Of a DNA stretch of 64,000 nucleotides, positions 8,967-17,063 are shown in pieces. The stretch comes from Pseudomonas sivasensis (GTDB lineage: Bacteria; Pseudomonadota; Gammaproteobacteria; Pseudomonadales; Pseudomonadaceae). The stretch is taken from assembly GCF_013778505.1 (NCBI RefSeq), contig NZ_JAAOWU010000003.1, positions 248,001 to 312,000 of the forward strand. Direction: 5' to 3'. A program made the position numbers and the translations under genes. Numbering within the stretch: the stretch's first letter is position 1; every line of letters starts with the position of its first letter. Under the pieces are notes generated by a model. That model had not been told where the DNA came from and made no database searches. It worked only from the letters and a program-made list of their open reading frames with translations.

Positions 8967-9131
8967 TTAAAACTCAATCTTTGGCGGGGCTGGTGGCTGT
9001 TGATCCGCCCCTAACTGAGGGGCCTTGGCGCCCAATATGTCCTTAACCACATCCATCCCTATTTCCGCCGCTTTACCCAGGACAGGCAAGAGCGCGGAGG
9101 CTGCGCCGCCGATCATCGACATTGGATTCAT
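8967..9131 (-). CDS. small hypothetical protein (54 aa)
   Basis: The ATG at 9131 has GGAG 8 bp upstream and gives a 54-aa product; the ORF opens 14 codons earlier without support. The protein has a hydrophobic, Gly/Ala-rich N-terminal half (MSMIGGAASALLPVLG) that could form one membrane-associated or amphipathic helix, then a second helix and a proline-rich tail ending KIEF. No family is recognised. It lies between bifA and sodB, with its own downstream hairpin, so it is probably an independent transcript. Confidence 0.55.
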   Translation of the reverse strand: MNPMSMIGGAASALLPVLGKAAEIGMDVVKDILGAKAPQLGADQQPPAPPKIEF

Positions 9132-9238
9132 CACTGATTCTCCGACATTGAGTGAGAGGTGTATTCCTCTCACCGGTTGGGTGGCGTATTCCTCTTATTG
9201 AGTTCCGCACTTCCCGGTCGGTCCAGAGTCGACGCCCA

Positions 9239-9268
9239 CAAAAAAGCCCGGCAATCGCCGGGCTCTTT
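9239..9268 (-). terminator. Rho-independent terminator of sodB
   Basis: On the minus strand AGCCCGGC/GCCGGGCT forms an 8-bp stem with a 4-base loop followed by six T. It starts about 20 bp after the sodB stop codon. Confidence 0.9.
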
Positions 9269-9284
9269 CTACTGCAAGGGTTGC

Positions 9285-9881
9285 TTAGGCAGTGAAGGTC
9301 TTGCCTTCGAACTGCTCAGCCACGAACTTCCAGTTGACCAGGTTCCAGAACGCTTCCACATACTTTGGACGTACGTTGCGGTAGTCGATGTAGTAGGCGT
9401 GTTCCCATACGTCGCAGGTCAGCAGCGGGGTGTCGCCGCTGGTCAGCGGGTTGCCGGCGCCGATGGTGCTGGCCAGGGCCAGGGAACCGTCAGCCTTTTT
9501 CACCAGCCAGCCCCAACCGGAACCGAAGGTGCCGACGGACGTCTTGGTGAACTCTTCCTTGAACTTGTCGAACGAACCGAACGCAGTGTTGATGGCTTCA
9601 GCCAGCGCGCCGGTTGGTTGGCCGCCGGCGTTTGGCGCCAGGCAGTTCCAGTAGAAAGTGTGGTTCCAGACCTGAGCAGCGTTGTTGAAGATGCCGCCCG
9701 AAGAAGATTTGACGATCTCTTCCAGAGTCTTGCCTTCGAACTCGGTGCCAGGCACCAGGTTGTTCAGGTTCACGACGTAGGTGTTGTGGTGCTTGTCGTG
9801 GTGGAACTCCAAGGTTTCCTTGGAGATGTGCGGCTGCAGGGCATCGTGTGCGTAGGGCAGCGGCGGCAATTCGAAAGCCAT
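9285..9881 (-). CDS. sodB: iron superoxide dismutase SodB
   Basis: A 198-aa cytoplasmic Fe-type superoxide dismutase that converts superoxide to H2O2 and O2. The ATG at 9881 has AGGAG 7 bp upstream and gives the standard [11 protein letters not shown]-terminus; the ORF track of longer starts lacks a ribosome site. Metal ligands are visible in [17 protein letters not shown] and DVWEHAYY (one His, one His, then Asp and His). The pattern around WGWLV..ADG fits the Fe rather than Mn class. It follows bifA in the same order as in P. aeruginosa (PA4366) and has its own terminator. Confidence 0.95.
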   Translation of the reverse strand: MAFELPPLPYAHDALQPHISKETLEFHHDKHHNTYVVNLNNLVPGTEFEGKTLEEIVKSSSGGIFNNAAQVWNHTFYWNCLAPNAGGQPTGALAEAINTAFGSFDKFKEEFTKTSVGTFGSGWGWLVKKADGSLALASTIGAGNPLTSGDTPLLTCDVWEHAYYIDYRNVRPKYVEAFWNLVNWKFVAEQFEGKTFTA

Positions 9882-10058
9882 GATGATTCTCCTAATCAGG
9901 TCAGTTGCGGTGAGCGCAAGGCCGATCACGGGCGGCCAAACAAGCGCCGGGGAGTTTGTACTCTTTGCGGCGCAGGGGCAGGATCATAGCACCGGGGGTG
10001 CGGCAAAACCACGCAACAACTGTGTGGGATAGAGGTTCCAGAGCCTTTTGGAATAAGT

Positions 10059-10661
10059 TCATGGCGCGCTTATTAATTGGTAAGCCACGCTGAACATCAT
10101 CACTGCCACCACCAAGTCCAGCAGCCGCCATGTGGCCGGGCGTGCGAGCCAGGGGGCCAGCCACGCGGCGCCGAGTGCCAGGGTGGCAAACCACAGGAAT
10201 GATGCACTTGCGGCCCCTGCTACGTAGGCGCCAGGTTCGGTCTGTTGCGCGCCGAGTGAGCCGATCAGCAGCACCGTGTCCAAGTAAACGTGAGGGTTGA
10301 GCAGTGTCACCGCCAAGGCACTGAGCATCACCGCGCGCAACGAGCGCACTTTGAGGTTGCCGCCTTGTTCCAGGCTCTGTGTCGAGAACGCCCGACGCAG
10401 TGCCAGGGTGCCGTACCACAACAGGAAGGCCGCGCCGCCCCAGCGGGCAACTGCCAACAGCAGCGGGTTCTGCGCAAGGACCGTGGCCAGGCCGAACACC
10501 CCGGCCGCCACCAGTAGCGCATCACACACCACGCACAACGCCGCCACTGGCAGGTGATGTTCACGGCGCAGGCTTTGCGCCAATACAAAAGCGTTCTGCG
10601 TACCGATGGCCATGATCAGGCCCAGCGCCACCAACAGCCCATTCAGATAGCTTTGCCACAT
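10059..10661 (-). CDS. argO: ArgO/LysE-family amino acid exporter
   Basis: A 200-aa, six-TM inner membrane exporter of the LysE superfamily. The N-terminus carries the diagnostic GTQNAFVLAQSLRREH and the middle the NPHVYLDTVLLIG segment. ArgO exports arginine (and related basic amino acids) and in E. coli is switched on by ArgP. An argP gene lies divergently two genes upstream, which supports the assignment. It follows the ACT-domain gene with a 5-bp gap, so the two are probably co-transcribed. Confidence 0.88.
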   Translation of the reverse strand: MWQSYLNGLLVALGLIMAIGTQNAFVLAQSLRREHHLPVAALCVVCDALLVAAGVFGLATVLAQNPLLLAVARWGGAAFLLWYGTLALRRAFSTQSLEQGGNLKVRSLRAVMLSALAVTLLNPHVYLDTVLLIGSLGAQQTEPGAYVAGAASASFLWFATLALGAAWLAPWLARPATWRLLDLVVAVMMFSVAYQLISAP

Positions 10662-10666
10662 AGGGT

Positions 10667-11068
10667 TTACTCCGAGTCCGTAGCCAGTTGCCGCAACACA
10701 TGCATCGCGCGTTCTGCATCGGCACGGCCGACAAACAGATGGTCGTGGTAGTAGCCGGCAATCACGTTACAACTGATCCCAGCCTTGCCCAGCGCACTGG
10801 CGAAGGCGGCCGTCAGGCCAACGGCTTCCAGGGCTGAATGCACATTCAGGGTGATCCAGGCGGCTACGTAATCGAAGGCCAACCCAGCGTGTTCGGCTTG
10901 CTGGCGTTCCAGGATCAGCGTCAGGCCTTCCTGTTCACGGAAGCTGCCGATCACTTCGCATCCTGCCGGGATGTTGTGATCGGGCAGGGTGCAGAACACG
11001 TAATCACCGTCATTGAGGTGAGGGCTCATACTGCGCAACAGGGTTGCCAGGGCGGTTTCGCCAGCCAT
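10667..11068 (-). CDS. ACT-domain protein (COG3602 type)
   Basis: A 133-aa protein starting at the ATG at 11068 (AGGA 8 bp upstream). It contains tandem small ACT-like folds of the kind in the DUF2241/COG3602 family, with N-terminal ALATLLRSM.P.L and C-terminal GISCNVIAGYYHDHLFV typical of the group. ACT domains bind amino acids, so it may sense the amino acid that the adjacent ArgO exports; that link is inference. It is divergent from argP and corresponds in position to PA4364. Confidence 0.8.
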   Translation of the reverse strand: MAGETALATLLRSMSPHLNDGDYVFCTLPDHNIPAGCEVIGSFREQEGLTLILERQQAEHAGLAFDYVAAWITLNVHSALEAVGLTAAFASALGKAGISCNVIAGYYHDHLFVGRADAERAMHVLRQLATDSE

Positions 11069-11165
11069 GTGAGATTCCTTAATAGAGGTAAGCAATGCTG
11101 GTCATTCTCACGGGCTTACCTGTATAAGAAAAACCAATACTGCTGATCGCTCATTAGAGAAACTG

Positions 11166-12059
11166 ATGTTCGACTATAAATTGCTTTCCGCCCTGGCGGC
11201 GGTGGTGGAACAGGCTGGCTTTGAACGAGGCGCCCAAGTGCTGGGGCTGTCGCAATCGGCGATTTCCCAGCGCATCAAATTATTGGAAGCGCGCATCGGC
11301 CAGCCGGTGCTGGTACGCGCCTCACCGCCGACGCCGACCGATATTGGCCGACGTCTGCTTAACCATGTGCAGCAGGTGCGCTTGCTGGAGCGCGATCTGC
11401 AAAGCCAGGTGCCCGCGCTGGACGAAGAGGGCATGCCCGAACGCCTGCGTATCGCCCTCAATGCCGACAGCCTTGCCACGTGGTGGGCTGAGGCCGTCAG
11501 TGACTTCTGCGCCGAACAGCATTTGCTGCTGGATCTGATTGTGGAAGACCAGACCGTTGGTCTCAAACGCATGCGCGCCGGTGAAGTGGCTGCGTGTATC
11601 TGCGCCAGCGAACGTCCGGTGGCCGGCGCCCGCAGTCTGTTGTTGGGCGCCATGCGCTATCGGGCCCTCGCCAGCCCGGCCTTTATTGCCCGTCACTTTC
11701 CACAGGGAGTGCGCGCCGATCAACTGGCCCGCACACCAGCGCTGGTGTTTGGTCCGGATGACTTCCTACAGCACCGCTACCTGGCATCCCTCGGCGTGGA
11801 CGGTGGTTTCGAACACCACTTATGCCCATCGTCCGAAGGCTTTATCCGCCTGGCGGAATCCGGGCTTGGCTGGGGGTTGGTGCCTGAACTGCAGGTGCGC
11901 GACCAGCTGGAAAAGGGTGTGCTGGTGGAGTTATTGCCAGATAAGCCCATCGATGTGCCGTTGTACTGGCATCATTGGCGCAGTGGCGGGCAGTTGTTGG
12001 GCCTGCTGACCGATCACTTGGCCCACGCATGTGGCCAATGGTTGGTGCCGTTGGACTGA
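11166..12059 (+). CDS. argP: ArgP (IciA) LysR-type regulator
   Basis: A 297-aa LysR-type regulator. The HTH is in residues about 18-40 (GFERGAQVLGLSQSAISQRIKLLE), followed by a substrate-binding domain. ArgP controls argO and lysine-related genes in E. coli in response to Arg and Lys. It is divergent from the ACT-domain gene and argO with a 97-bp shared promoter region, the expected site of its operator. Confidence 0.92.
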   Translation: MFDYKLLSALAAVVEQAGFERGAQVLGLSQSAISQRIKLLEARIGQPVLVRASPPTPTDIGRRLLNHVQQVRLLERDLQSQVPALDEEGMPERLRIALNADSLATWWAEAVSDFCAEQHLLLDLIVEDQTVGLKRMRAGEVAACICASERPVAGARSLLLGAMRYRALASPAFIARHFPQGVRADQLARTPALVFGPDDFLQHRYLASLGVDGGFEHHLCPSSEGFIRLAESGLGWGLVPELQVRDQLEKGVLVELLPDKPIDVPLYWHHWRSGGQLLGLLTDHLAHACGQWLVPLD

Positions 12060-12111
12060 GAGCGGTCGTCAAGGCAACAGCGATGAAAAACGAAAGAACA
12101 CGGGGTAATAC

Positions 12112-13110
12112 ATGAAGATTCTGGTCACCGGCGCAAGCGGCTTCATCGGCGGGCGCTTTGCGCGTTTCGCCCTGGAGCAGGGCCTGGACGTGCGGGTCAA
12201 CGGGCGGCGCGCCGAGGGTGTGGAACACCTGGTACGGCGCGGCGCCGAGTTTATCCAGGGTGATCTGAACGACGCCGACCTGGTGCGCGACCTGTGCCGC
12301 GATGTCGAAGCCGTGGTGCACTGCGCGGGTGCGGTGGGACTGTGGGGGCGTTACCAGGACTTTCACCAGGGCAACGTGCTGGTCACCGAAAACGTCGTTG
12401 AAGCCTGCCTTAAACAGCGGGTTGGGCGCCTGGTGCACCTGTCGTCGCCTTCGATTTATTTTGATGGCCGCGATCATCTGGGCCTGACTGAAGAACAAGT
12501 GCCAAAACGCTTCAAACATCCCTACGCTGCGACTAAATACCTGGCGGAACAAAAGGTTTTCGGTGCCCAGGAGTTCGGCCTTGAAGTGCTCGCCCTGCGC
12601 CCGCGTTTCGTTACTGGTGCCGGGGACATGAGCATTTTCCCGCGCTTGCTGAAAATGCAGCGCAAGAAGCGCCTGGCGATCGTCGGCGACGGCCTGAACA
12701 AGGTCGACTTCACAAGTATCCATAACCTCAACGAAGCCCTGCTCAGCAGTTTGCTGGCCCCCGGTTCGGCGTTGGGGCGGGCCTACAACATCAGCAACGG
12801 CGCGCCAGTGCCGGTGTGGGATGTGGTGAACTACGTGATGCGCCAAATGGAACTGCCCCAGGTCACCCGGTATCGGTCCTACGGCTTGTCCTACAGCGTG
12901 GCGGCGCTGAACGAGGCAGTCTGCGCACTGTGGCCCGGGCGCCCCGAGCCGGCGTTGACGCGTCTGGGCATGCAGGTGATGAACAAAGATTTCACCCTCG
13001 ACATCAGCCGCGCCAGGCATTATTTGGATTACGAGCCGAAGGTCAGCCTGTGGACCGCCCTCGACGAGTTCTGCAGTTGGTGGAAGGCGCAGGATCCGGG
13101 GCTCAAATAA
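12112..13110 (+). CDS. extended SDR NAD(P)-dependent epimerase/reductase (3-beta-HSD-like)
   Basis: A 332-aa extended short-chain dehydrogenase. The nucleotide-binding TGASGFIGG motif is at residues 6-14 and the catalytic YAATK at about 143-147, with the upstream Ser in HLSSPS. The sequence is closest to the 3-beta-hydroxysteroid dehydrogenase-like oxidoreductases (PA4361 by synteny). The substrate is unknown. It follows argP on the same strand with a 52-bp gap and could be part of that transcript. Confidence 0.82.
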   Translation: MKILVTGASGFIGGRFARFALEQGLDVRVNGRRAEGVEHLVRRGAEFIQGDLNDADLVRDLCRDVEAVVHCAGAVGLWGRYQDFHQGNVLVTENVVEACLKQRVGRLVHLSSPSIYFDGRDHLGLTEEQVPKRFKHPYAATKYLAEQKVFGAQEFGLEVLALRPRFVTGAGDMSIFPRLLKMQRKKRLAIVGDGLNKVDFTSIHNLNEALLSSLLAPGSALGRAYNISNGAPVPVWDVVNYVMRQMELPQVTRYRSYGLSYSVAALNEAVCALWPGRPEPALTRLGMQVMNKDFTLDISRARHYLDYEPKVSLWTALDEFCSWWKAQDPGLK

Positions 13111-13236
13111 GGTCACACCAGGCAACACATCGGGAACCGAATTCAGGGTTCCGGGTCGATCAGTGCGACGGGGCTGGGGTTTATACTCCCGTCGCTCGGC
13201 CACCAGCCAGCTAACTCACCGATTCAGGGTTGATTC

Positions 13237-14082
13237 ATGCGTAACGATGCTAAAGACGATTTCGACAACGTTCCCAGCCTGCGGGCCGATCATGGGGATG
13301 ACGATGATTTCGAACCTTCCCCGGCCACCTCGGTGCGTTCGCGCAACGTGCCGGTCGTCAAGGTCAAGGGCGCCAGCACCGGCCCGCTGTGGGCATTGAT
13401 CGGCGCTCTGCTGATCGCCTTCGCCGGCCTGGCCTGGTGGAGCTTCCAGCAGATATCCCTGATGGGCCAGCAGTTGGTTGCCACCCAGGAAAGTTTTGCG
13501 CGGATCAGCGAAGAAGCGGCGGGGCGCCTGCAGGATATCTCCGGCAAGGTGGTAGCCAGCGAAGCCAGCGTGAACAACGGCAGCGAAGCATTGAAACTGC
13601 AGATCAAGCAGTTGGAAAGCCAACTGCTGGAGCAGGGCAAGCAGCAACTCGGCGTAGCCGGCCAGGCCACCGAACTGGACAAGCGTCTTGCACAAATGAC
13701 GTCCAGCACCAACGAGCTGTCGAGCGCTAATGCCAAGCTGCAAGGTCAGGTGCAGGCCCTGACTGACGCCGTAGCCAGCCTCAAGGCTGCGCAAGGTGAT
13801 GCAGGCAAGCGCGACGGTGAGATAAAGGAGTTGGTCGCCGACGTTGCCGCGCTGAAAAAACAAGGCAACCCAAGCGCCGCCATCGCCCGTCTTGAGCAGG
13901 ATTTGGTTGTGCTCAAAAGTGCGCAGGACAACCAGCCGGCCAATAACGATGCGCCGACCAATAAAGAGTTCGATGTGTTCCGCATCCAGACCACCCGCAA
14001 TATCACTACCCTGCAAAGCCAGGTGCAGAACCTGCAACAACAGCTCAACGCACCGGCGAAGATCACCCCTCTGGGTCAATGA
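13237..14082 (+). CDS. membrane-anchored coiled-coil protein (PA4360-like)
   Basis: A 281-aa protein with an acidic disordered N-terminus (1-45), one TM helix (about 48-68, GPLWALIGALLIAFAGLAWW), and a long periplasmic region predicted to be coiled coil (about 70-270), rich in Gln, Ala, Leu and Lys heptads. This is a single-pass type II topology. There is no catalytic motif. Such proteins are often annotated as ATPases without basis. Position matches the end of the conserved PA4370-PA4360 block. Function unknown; a structural or scaffold role in the envelope is a guess. Confidence 0.75.
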   Translation: MRNDAKDDFDNVPSLRADHGDDDDFEPSPATSVRSRNVPVVKVKGASTGPLWALIGALLIAFAGLAWWSFQQISLMGQQLVATQESFARISEEAAGRLQDISGKVVASEASVNNGSEALKLQIKQLESQLLEQGKQQLGVAGQATELDKRLAQMTSSTNELSSANAKLQGQVQALTDAVASLKAAQGDAGKRDGEIKELVADVAALKKQGNPSAAIARLEQDLVVLKSAQDNQPANNDAPTNKEFDVFRIQTTRNITTLQSQVQNLQQQLNAPAKITPLGQ

Positions 14083-14097
14083 CCAAAACCGGCCCTA

Positions 14098-14190
14098 ATG
14101 TGGGAGGGGGGTTGGTCCCGATGGCGGTGGATCAGTCAATAGATGTAACGACTGACACTCTGCTATCGGGAGCAAGCCCCCTCTTACATT
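14098..14190. repeat. REPIN
   Basis: Inverted REP arms (left GTGGGAGGGGGGTTGGTCCC, somewhat degenerate; right ATCGGGAGCAAGCCCCCTC) with a ~45-bp spacer. It marks the boundary between the PA4360-like gene and the glucose uptake region. Confidence 0.85.
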
Positions 14191-14242
14191 TGGATTGGAT
14201 GTTTAGGGTGGAATAATGCTCACCTATAACATTGTCACTGCT

Positions 14243-14301
14243 TGGTGACATTTACCTTCCCCTTCGTTACTTGCCCTCATCTCGCCCTTGTTTAGACTCC
14301 G
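14243..14301 (+). promoter_or_regulatory. 59-bp promoter block shared with gtsA (copy 1)
   Basis: This block begins TGGTGACATTT, contains CCCTT.GTTAC..GC.CTC, and ends TGTTTA.ACTCCG. A block of identical length lies upstream of gtsA at 15587-15645; my hand alignment gives about 40 of 59 identical positions without gaps. It lies 31-90 bp ahead of the sugar isomerase start. The likely interpretation is a common operator and promoter for a glucose-responsive regulator such as GltR, which is not in this window. Confidence 0.65.
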
Positions 14302-14312
14302 GTCACCCCACA

Positions 14313-14323
14313 AAAAATAATAA
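14313..14323 (+). promoter_or_regulatory. Crc/Hfq CA motif at the isomerase start
   Basis: AAAAATAATAA fits the AAnAAnAA catabolite-activity motif bound by Hfq/Crc and abuts the AAGGG ribosome binding site. Binding would block translation when preferred carbon sources are present. Confidence 0.6.
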
Positions 14324-14332
14324 GGGCCACCC

Positions 14333-15592
14333 ATGACTACGCAACGACTGCCTGCCAGCAGTTGGCTGAATGCACCTGCCCATCACGCTTGGCTCGCCGC
14401 CGAAGGGCAGCGCTTGCTGGCATTCGCCAAGGCCTCGCGTCTGCCTGAAGGTTTTGGCAACCTCGACGAAAAAGGCCAACTGCCAGCCAATGCCCACGCC
14501 GAAACCATGAATACCGCACGCATGACCCACAGCTTCGCCATGGCCCATGCCATGGGCTTGCCGGGCTATGCCGAACTGGTTGAGCACGGTGTTGCGGCCC
14601 TCAGTGGCCCTTTGCGTGATAGCAAACACGGCGGTTGGTTCGCCACGCCTCAGGCCTTCGATGGCAATACCGGCAAGGCCGCCTACCTGCATGCTTTCGT
14701 CGCCCTGGCAGCCAGTTCTGCCGTGGTGGCGGGCGCGCCTGGTGCGCAAAACCTGCTCAATGATGCGACCCACATCATCGACCAGTTTTTCTGGAGCGAA
14801 GACGAGGGCGTTATGCTCGAGTCCTTTGCTCAGGATTGGAGCGGCGTTGAAGCCTATCGCGGCGCCAACAGCAATATGCACGCGACCGAAGCCTTCCTTG
14901 CCTTGGCCGATGTGACGGGCGATACCCGCTGGCTGGACCGTGCACTGCGTATAGTCGAGCGCGTGATCCACACCCACGCCGCCAGTAACCAGTTTATGGT
15001 CATCGAGCATTTCGACCCGCACTGGCGCCCGTTGCTGAACTACAACGAAGACAACCGCGCCGACGGCTTCCGCCCCTACGGCATCACCCCAGGTCACGGT
15101 TTTGAATGGGCGCGGCTGGTGCTGCACCTCGAGGCCGCCCGCCTGCAAGCGGGGCTGGCCACGCCGGATTGGTTGGTGAGCGACGCCAAAGGCTTGTTCG
15201 CCAGCGCCTGCGAATACGCCTGGGCCGTGGATGGCGCCCCCGGCATCGTTTACACCCTGGACTGGAACCACCAGCCGGTGGTGCGCGAACGCTTGCATTG
15301 GACCCACGCCGAAGCCTGCGCCGCAGCCCAAGCCTTGCTTAAACGCACTGGCGAACTGCATTACGAAACCTGGTATCGGCGCTTCTGGGAGTTCTGCGAA
15401 ACCCACTTTATCGACCGCATCCACGGCAGTTGGCACCACGAACTCAACCCGCATAACCAGCCCAGCAGCACTATCTGGGGTGGCAAGCCGGACCTGTACC
15501 ATGCCTGGCAAGCGGTGGTGCTGCCTGCACTGCCCTTGGCACCGAGCATGACCAGCGCATTAAGCGCTGGGCGCTATGTCACCAACTGGTGA
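14333..15592 (+). CDS. AGE-family sugar isomerase (mannose isomerase / N-acylglucosamine 2-epimerase superfamily)
   Basis: A 419-aa cytoplasmic protein with an (alpha/alpha)6-barrel of the AGE superfamily, whose members interconvert mannose and fructose (YihS, ManI) or GlcNAc and ManNAc. Residues expected at the active site are in HGFEWARLVLHLE (central) and HELNPHNQPSS..WGGKPDLYHAWQA (near the C-terminus), with the histidines conserved. The shared promoter block and position just upstream of gtsABCD make a role with hexoses (mannose/glucose/fructose) more likely than amino sugars. The TGA stop lies inside copy 2 of the promoter block. Confidence 0.85.
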   Translation: MTTQRLPASSWLNAPAHHAWLAAEGQRLLAFAKASRLPEGFGNLDEKGQLPANAHAETMNTARMTHSFAMAHAMGLPGYAELVEHGVAALSGPLRDSKHGGWFATPQAFDGNTGKAAYLHAFVALAASSAVVAGAPGAQNLLNDATHIIDQFFWSEDEGVMLESFAQDWSGVEAYRGANSNMHATEAFLALADVTGDTRWLDRALRIVERVIHTHAASNQFMVIEHFDPHWRPLLNYNEDNRADGFRPYGITPGHGFEWARLVLHLEAARLQAGLATPDWLVSDAKGLFASACEYAWAVDGAPGIVYTLDWNHQPVVRERLHWTHAEACAAAQALLKRTGELHYETWYRRFWEFCETHFIDRIHGSWHHELNPHNQPSSTIWGGKPDLYHAWQAVVLPALPLAPSMTSALSAGRYVTNW

Positions 15593-15645
15593 CATTTGTG
15601 CGTCCCTTTGTTACCCGCGCTCGAAAAAACCATGTTTAAACTCCG
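15587..15645 (+). promoter_or_regulatory. 59-bp promoter block upstream of gtsA (copy 2)
   Basis: Second copy of the TGGTGACATTT...TTTA.ACTCCG block. It begins within the last two codons of the isomerase gene and ends 51 bp before gtsA, so gtsABCD probably has its own promoter rather than depending only on read-through. Confidence 0.65.
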
Positions 15646-15674
15646 TGCAGCGCAAGCTCTAGACTTGCATGCAT

Positions 15675-15685
15675 AACAACAAGAA
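15675..15685 (+). promoter_or_regulatory. Crc/Hfq CA motif in the gtsA leader
   Basis: AACAACAAGAA matches AAnAAnAA and runs into the AAAAGG ribosome binding site of gtsA, the position expected for translational catabolite repression. Confidence 0.65.
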
Positions 15686-15696
15686 AAGGTATTCAG

Positions 15697-16983
15697 ATGA
15701 ACGCGATTAATCGCCTCGCCGTAGCTATTTCCGTTGCCTCGTTGTTTCCCCTCAGTGCATTTGCCGCCGACTCCAAAGGTACGGTTGAAGTTGTGCATTG
15801 GTGGACCTCGGGTGGCGAAAAAGCGGCTGTAGATGTCCTGAAGGCCCAAGTCGAGAAAGACGGCTTCACCTGGAAAGACGGTGCCGTTGCAGGCGGCGGT
15901 GGCGCCACTGCCATGACCGTGCTCAAAAGCCGCGCGGTCGCCGGTAACCCTCCCGGCGTTGCCCAGATCAAAGGCCCCGATATCCAGGAATGGGCGTCCA
16001 CTGGCCTGCTCGACACTGACGTGCTCAAAGACGTCGCCAAAGAAGAAAAATGGGACTCCCTGCTCGACAAGAAAGTCTCCGACACTGTGAAGTACGACGG
16101 TGACTACGTCGCCGTGCCGGTCAACATTCACCGTGTGAACTGGCTGTGGATCAACCCGGAAGTCTTCAAGAAAGCCGGTATCACCAAGAACCCAACCACC
16201 CTCGAAGAATTCTACGCAGCCGGCGACAAGCTCAAAGCTGCGGGCTTTATTCCGCTCGCCCACGGTGGCCAGCCTTGGCAGGACAGCACCGTGTTCGAAG
16301 CGGTCGTGCTCTCGGTGATGGGTGCCGATGGCTACAAGAAAGCCTTGGTTGACCTGGATAACGCCGCGCTGATCGGCCCGGAAATGGTCAAGTCCCTCAC
16401 CGAGCTTAAGAAAGTCGCGACCTACATGGACGTCGATGGCAAAGGCCAGGACTGGAACCTCGAAGCCGGCAAAGTCATCAACGGCAAGGCCGGTATGCAG
16501 ATCATGGGTGACTGGGCCAAGTCCGAATGGACTGCCGCCAAGAAAGTCGCCGGTAAAGACTACGAGTGCGTAGCCTTCCCGGGCACCGACAAAGCCTTCA
16601 CCTACAACATCGACTCCCTGGCGGTGTTCAAGCAGAAAGACAAAGGCACCGCTGCCGGTCAGCAGGACATCGCCAAAGTCGTGCTGGGTGAAAACTTCCA
16701 GAAAGTGTTCAGCATCAACAAGGGTTCGATCCCTGTTCGTACTGACATGCTCAATGAAATGGACAAACTCGGCTTCGACTCCTGCGCCCAGACCGCTGCC
16801 AAGGACTTCCTGGCAGACGCCAAGTCTGGCGGCCTGCAGCCAAGCATGGCGCACAACATGGCCACCACACTGGCCGTGCAAGGCGCGTTCTTTGATGTCG
16901 TGACCAACTTCATCAACGACCCGAAAGCAGACCCGGCCGACACCGCCAAGAAACTCGGCGCTGCGATCAAGTCAGCCAAGTAA
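15697..16983 (+). CDS. gtsA: GtsA glucose ABC transporter, periplasmic binding protein
   Basis: A 428-aa periplasmic sugar-binding protein (extracellular solute-binding family 1). A Sec signal peptide is visible (about 1-23, ending SAFA/AD). The mature N-terminus [23 protein letters not shown] is typical of Pseudomonas glucose-binding proteins. It delivers glucose to GtsBC, with ATP hydrolysis by GtsD. It is the first gene of gtsABCD (also called gltBFGK). A strong hairpin follows the stop codon, probably raising gtsA mRNA above that of the permease genes. Confidence 0.93.
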   Translation: MNAINRLAVAISVASLFPLSAFAADSKGTVEVVHWWTSGGEKAAVDVLKAQVEKDGFTWKDGAVAGGGGATAMTVLKSRAVAGNPPGVAQIKGPDIQEWASTGLLDTDVLKDVAKEEKWDSLLDKKVSDTVKYDGDYVAVPVNIHRVNWLWINPEVFKKAGITKNPTTLEEFYAAGDKLKAAGFIPLAHGGQPWQDSTVFEAVVLSVMGADGYKKALVDLDNAALIGPEMVKSLTELKKVATYMDVDGKGQDWNLEAGKVINGKAGMQIMGDWAKSEWTAAKKVAGKDYECVAFPGTDKAFTYNIDSLAVFKQKDKGTAAGQQDIAKVVLGENFQKVFSINKGSIPVRTDMLNEMDKLGFDSCAQTAAKDFLADAKSGGLQPSMAHNMATTLAVQGAFFDVVTNFINDPKADPADTAKKLGAAIKSAK

Positions 16984-16990
16984 AAGCTGA

Positions 16991-17023
16991 CCTTGTGAGG
17001 GGGACCCCTAACCCCTCACAAGG
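16991..17023 (+). terminator. gtsA-gtsB intergenic hairpin (attenuator or mRNA stabiliser)
   Basis: CCTTGTGAGGGG and CCCCTCACAAGG form a perfect 12-bp stem with a 9-base loop, eight bases after the gtsA stop. No T run follows directly (the nearest, CCTTTTTCCC, begins about 16 bp later), so full termination is unlikely; 3'-end protection of gtsA mRNA or partial attenuation fits better. Confidence 0.7.
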
Positions 17024-17063
17024 CCTGTTCCTGTAGTCCTTTTTCCCTGTATTGGATTTCCCC

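Noticed and set aside
11842..13203. 453-aa open frame on the minus strand
   Set aside because: Antisense to argP and the NAD-dependent reductase; no family features.
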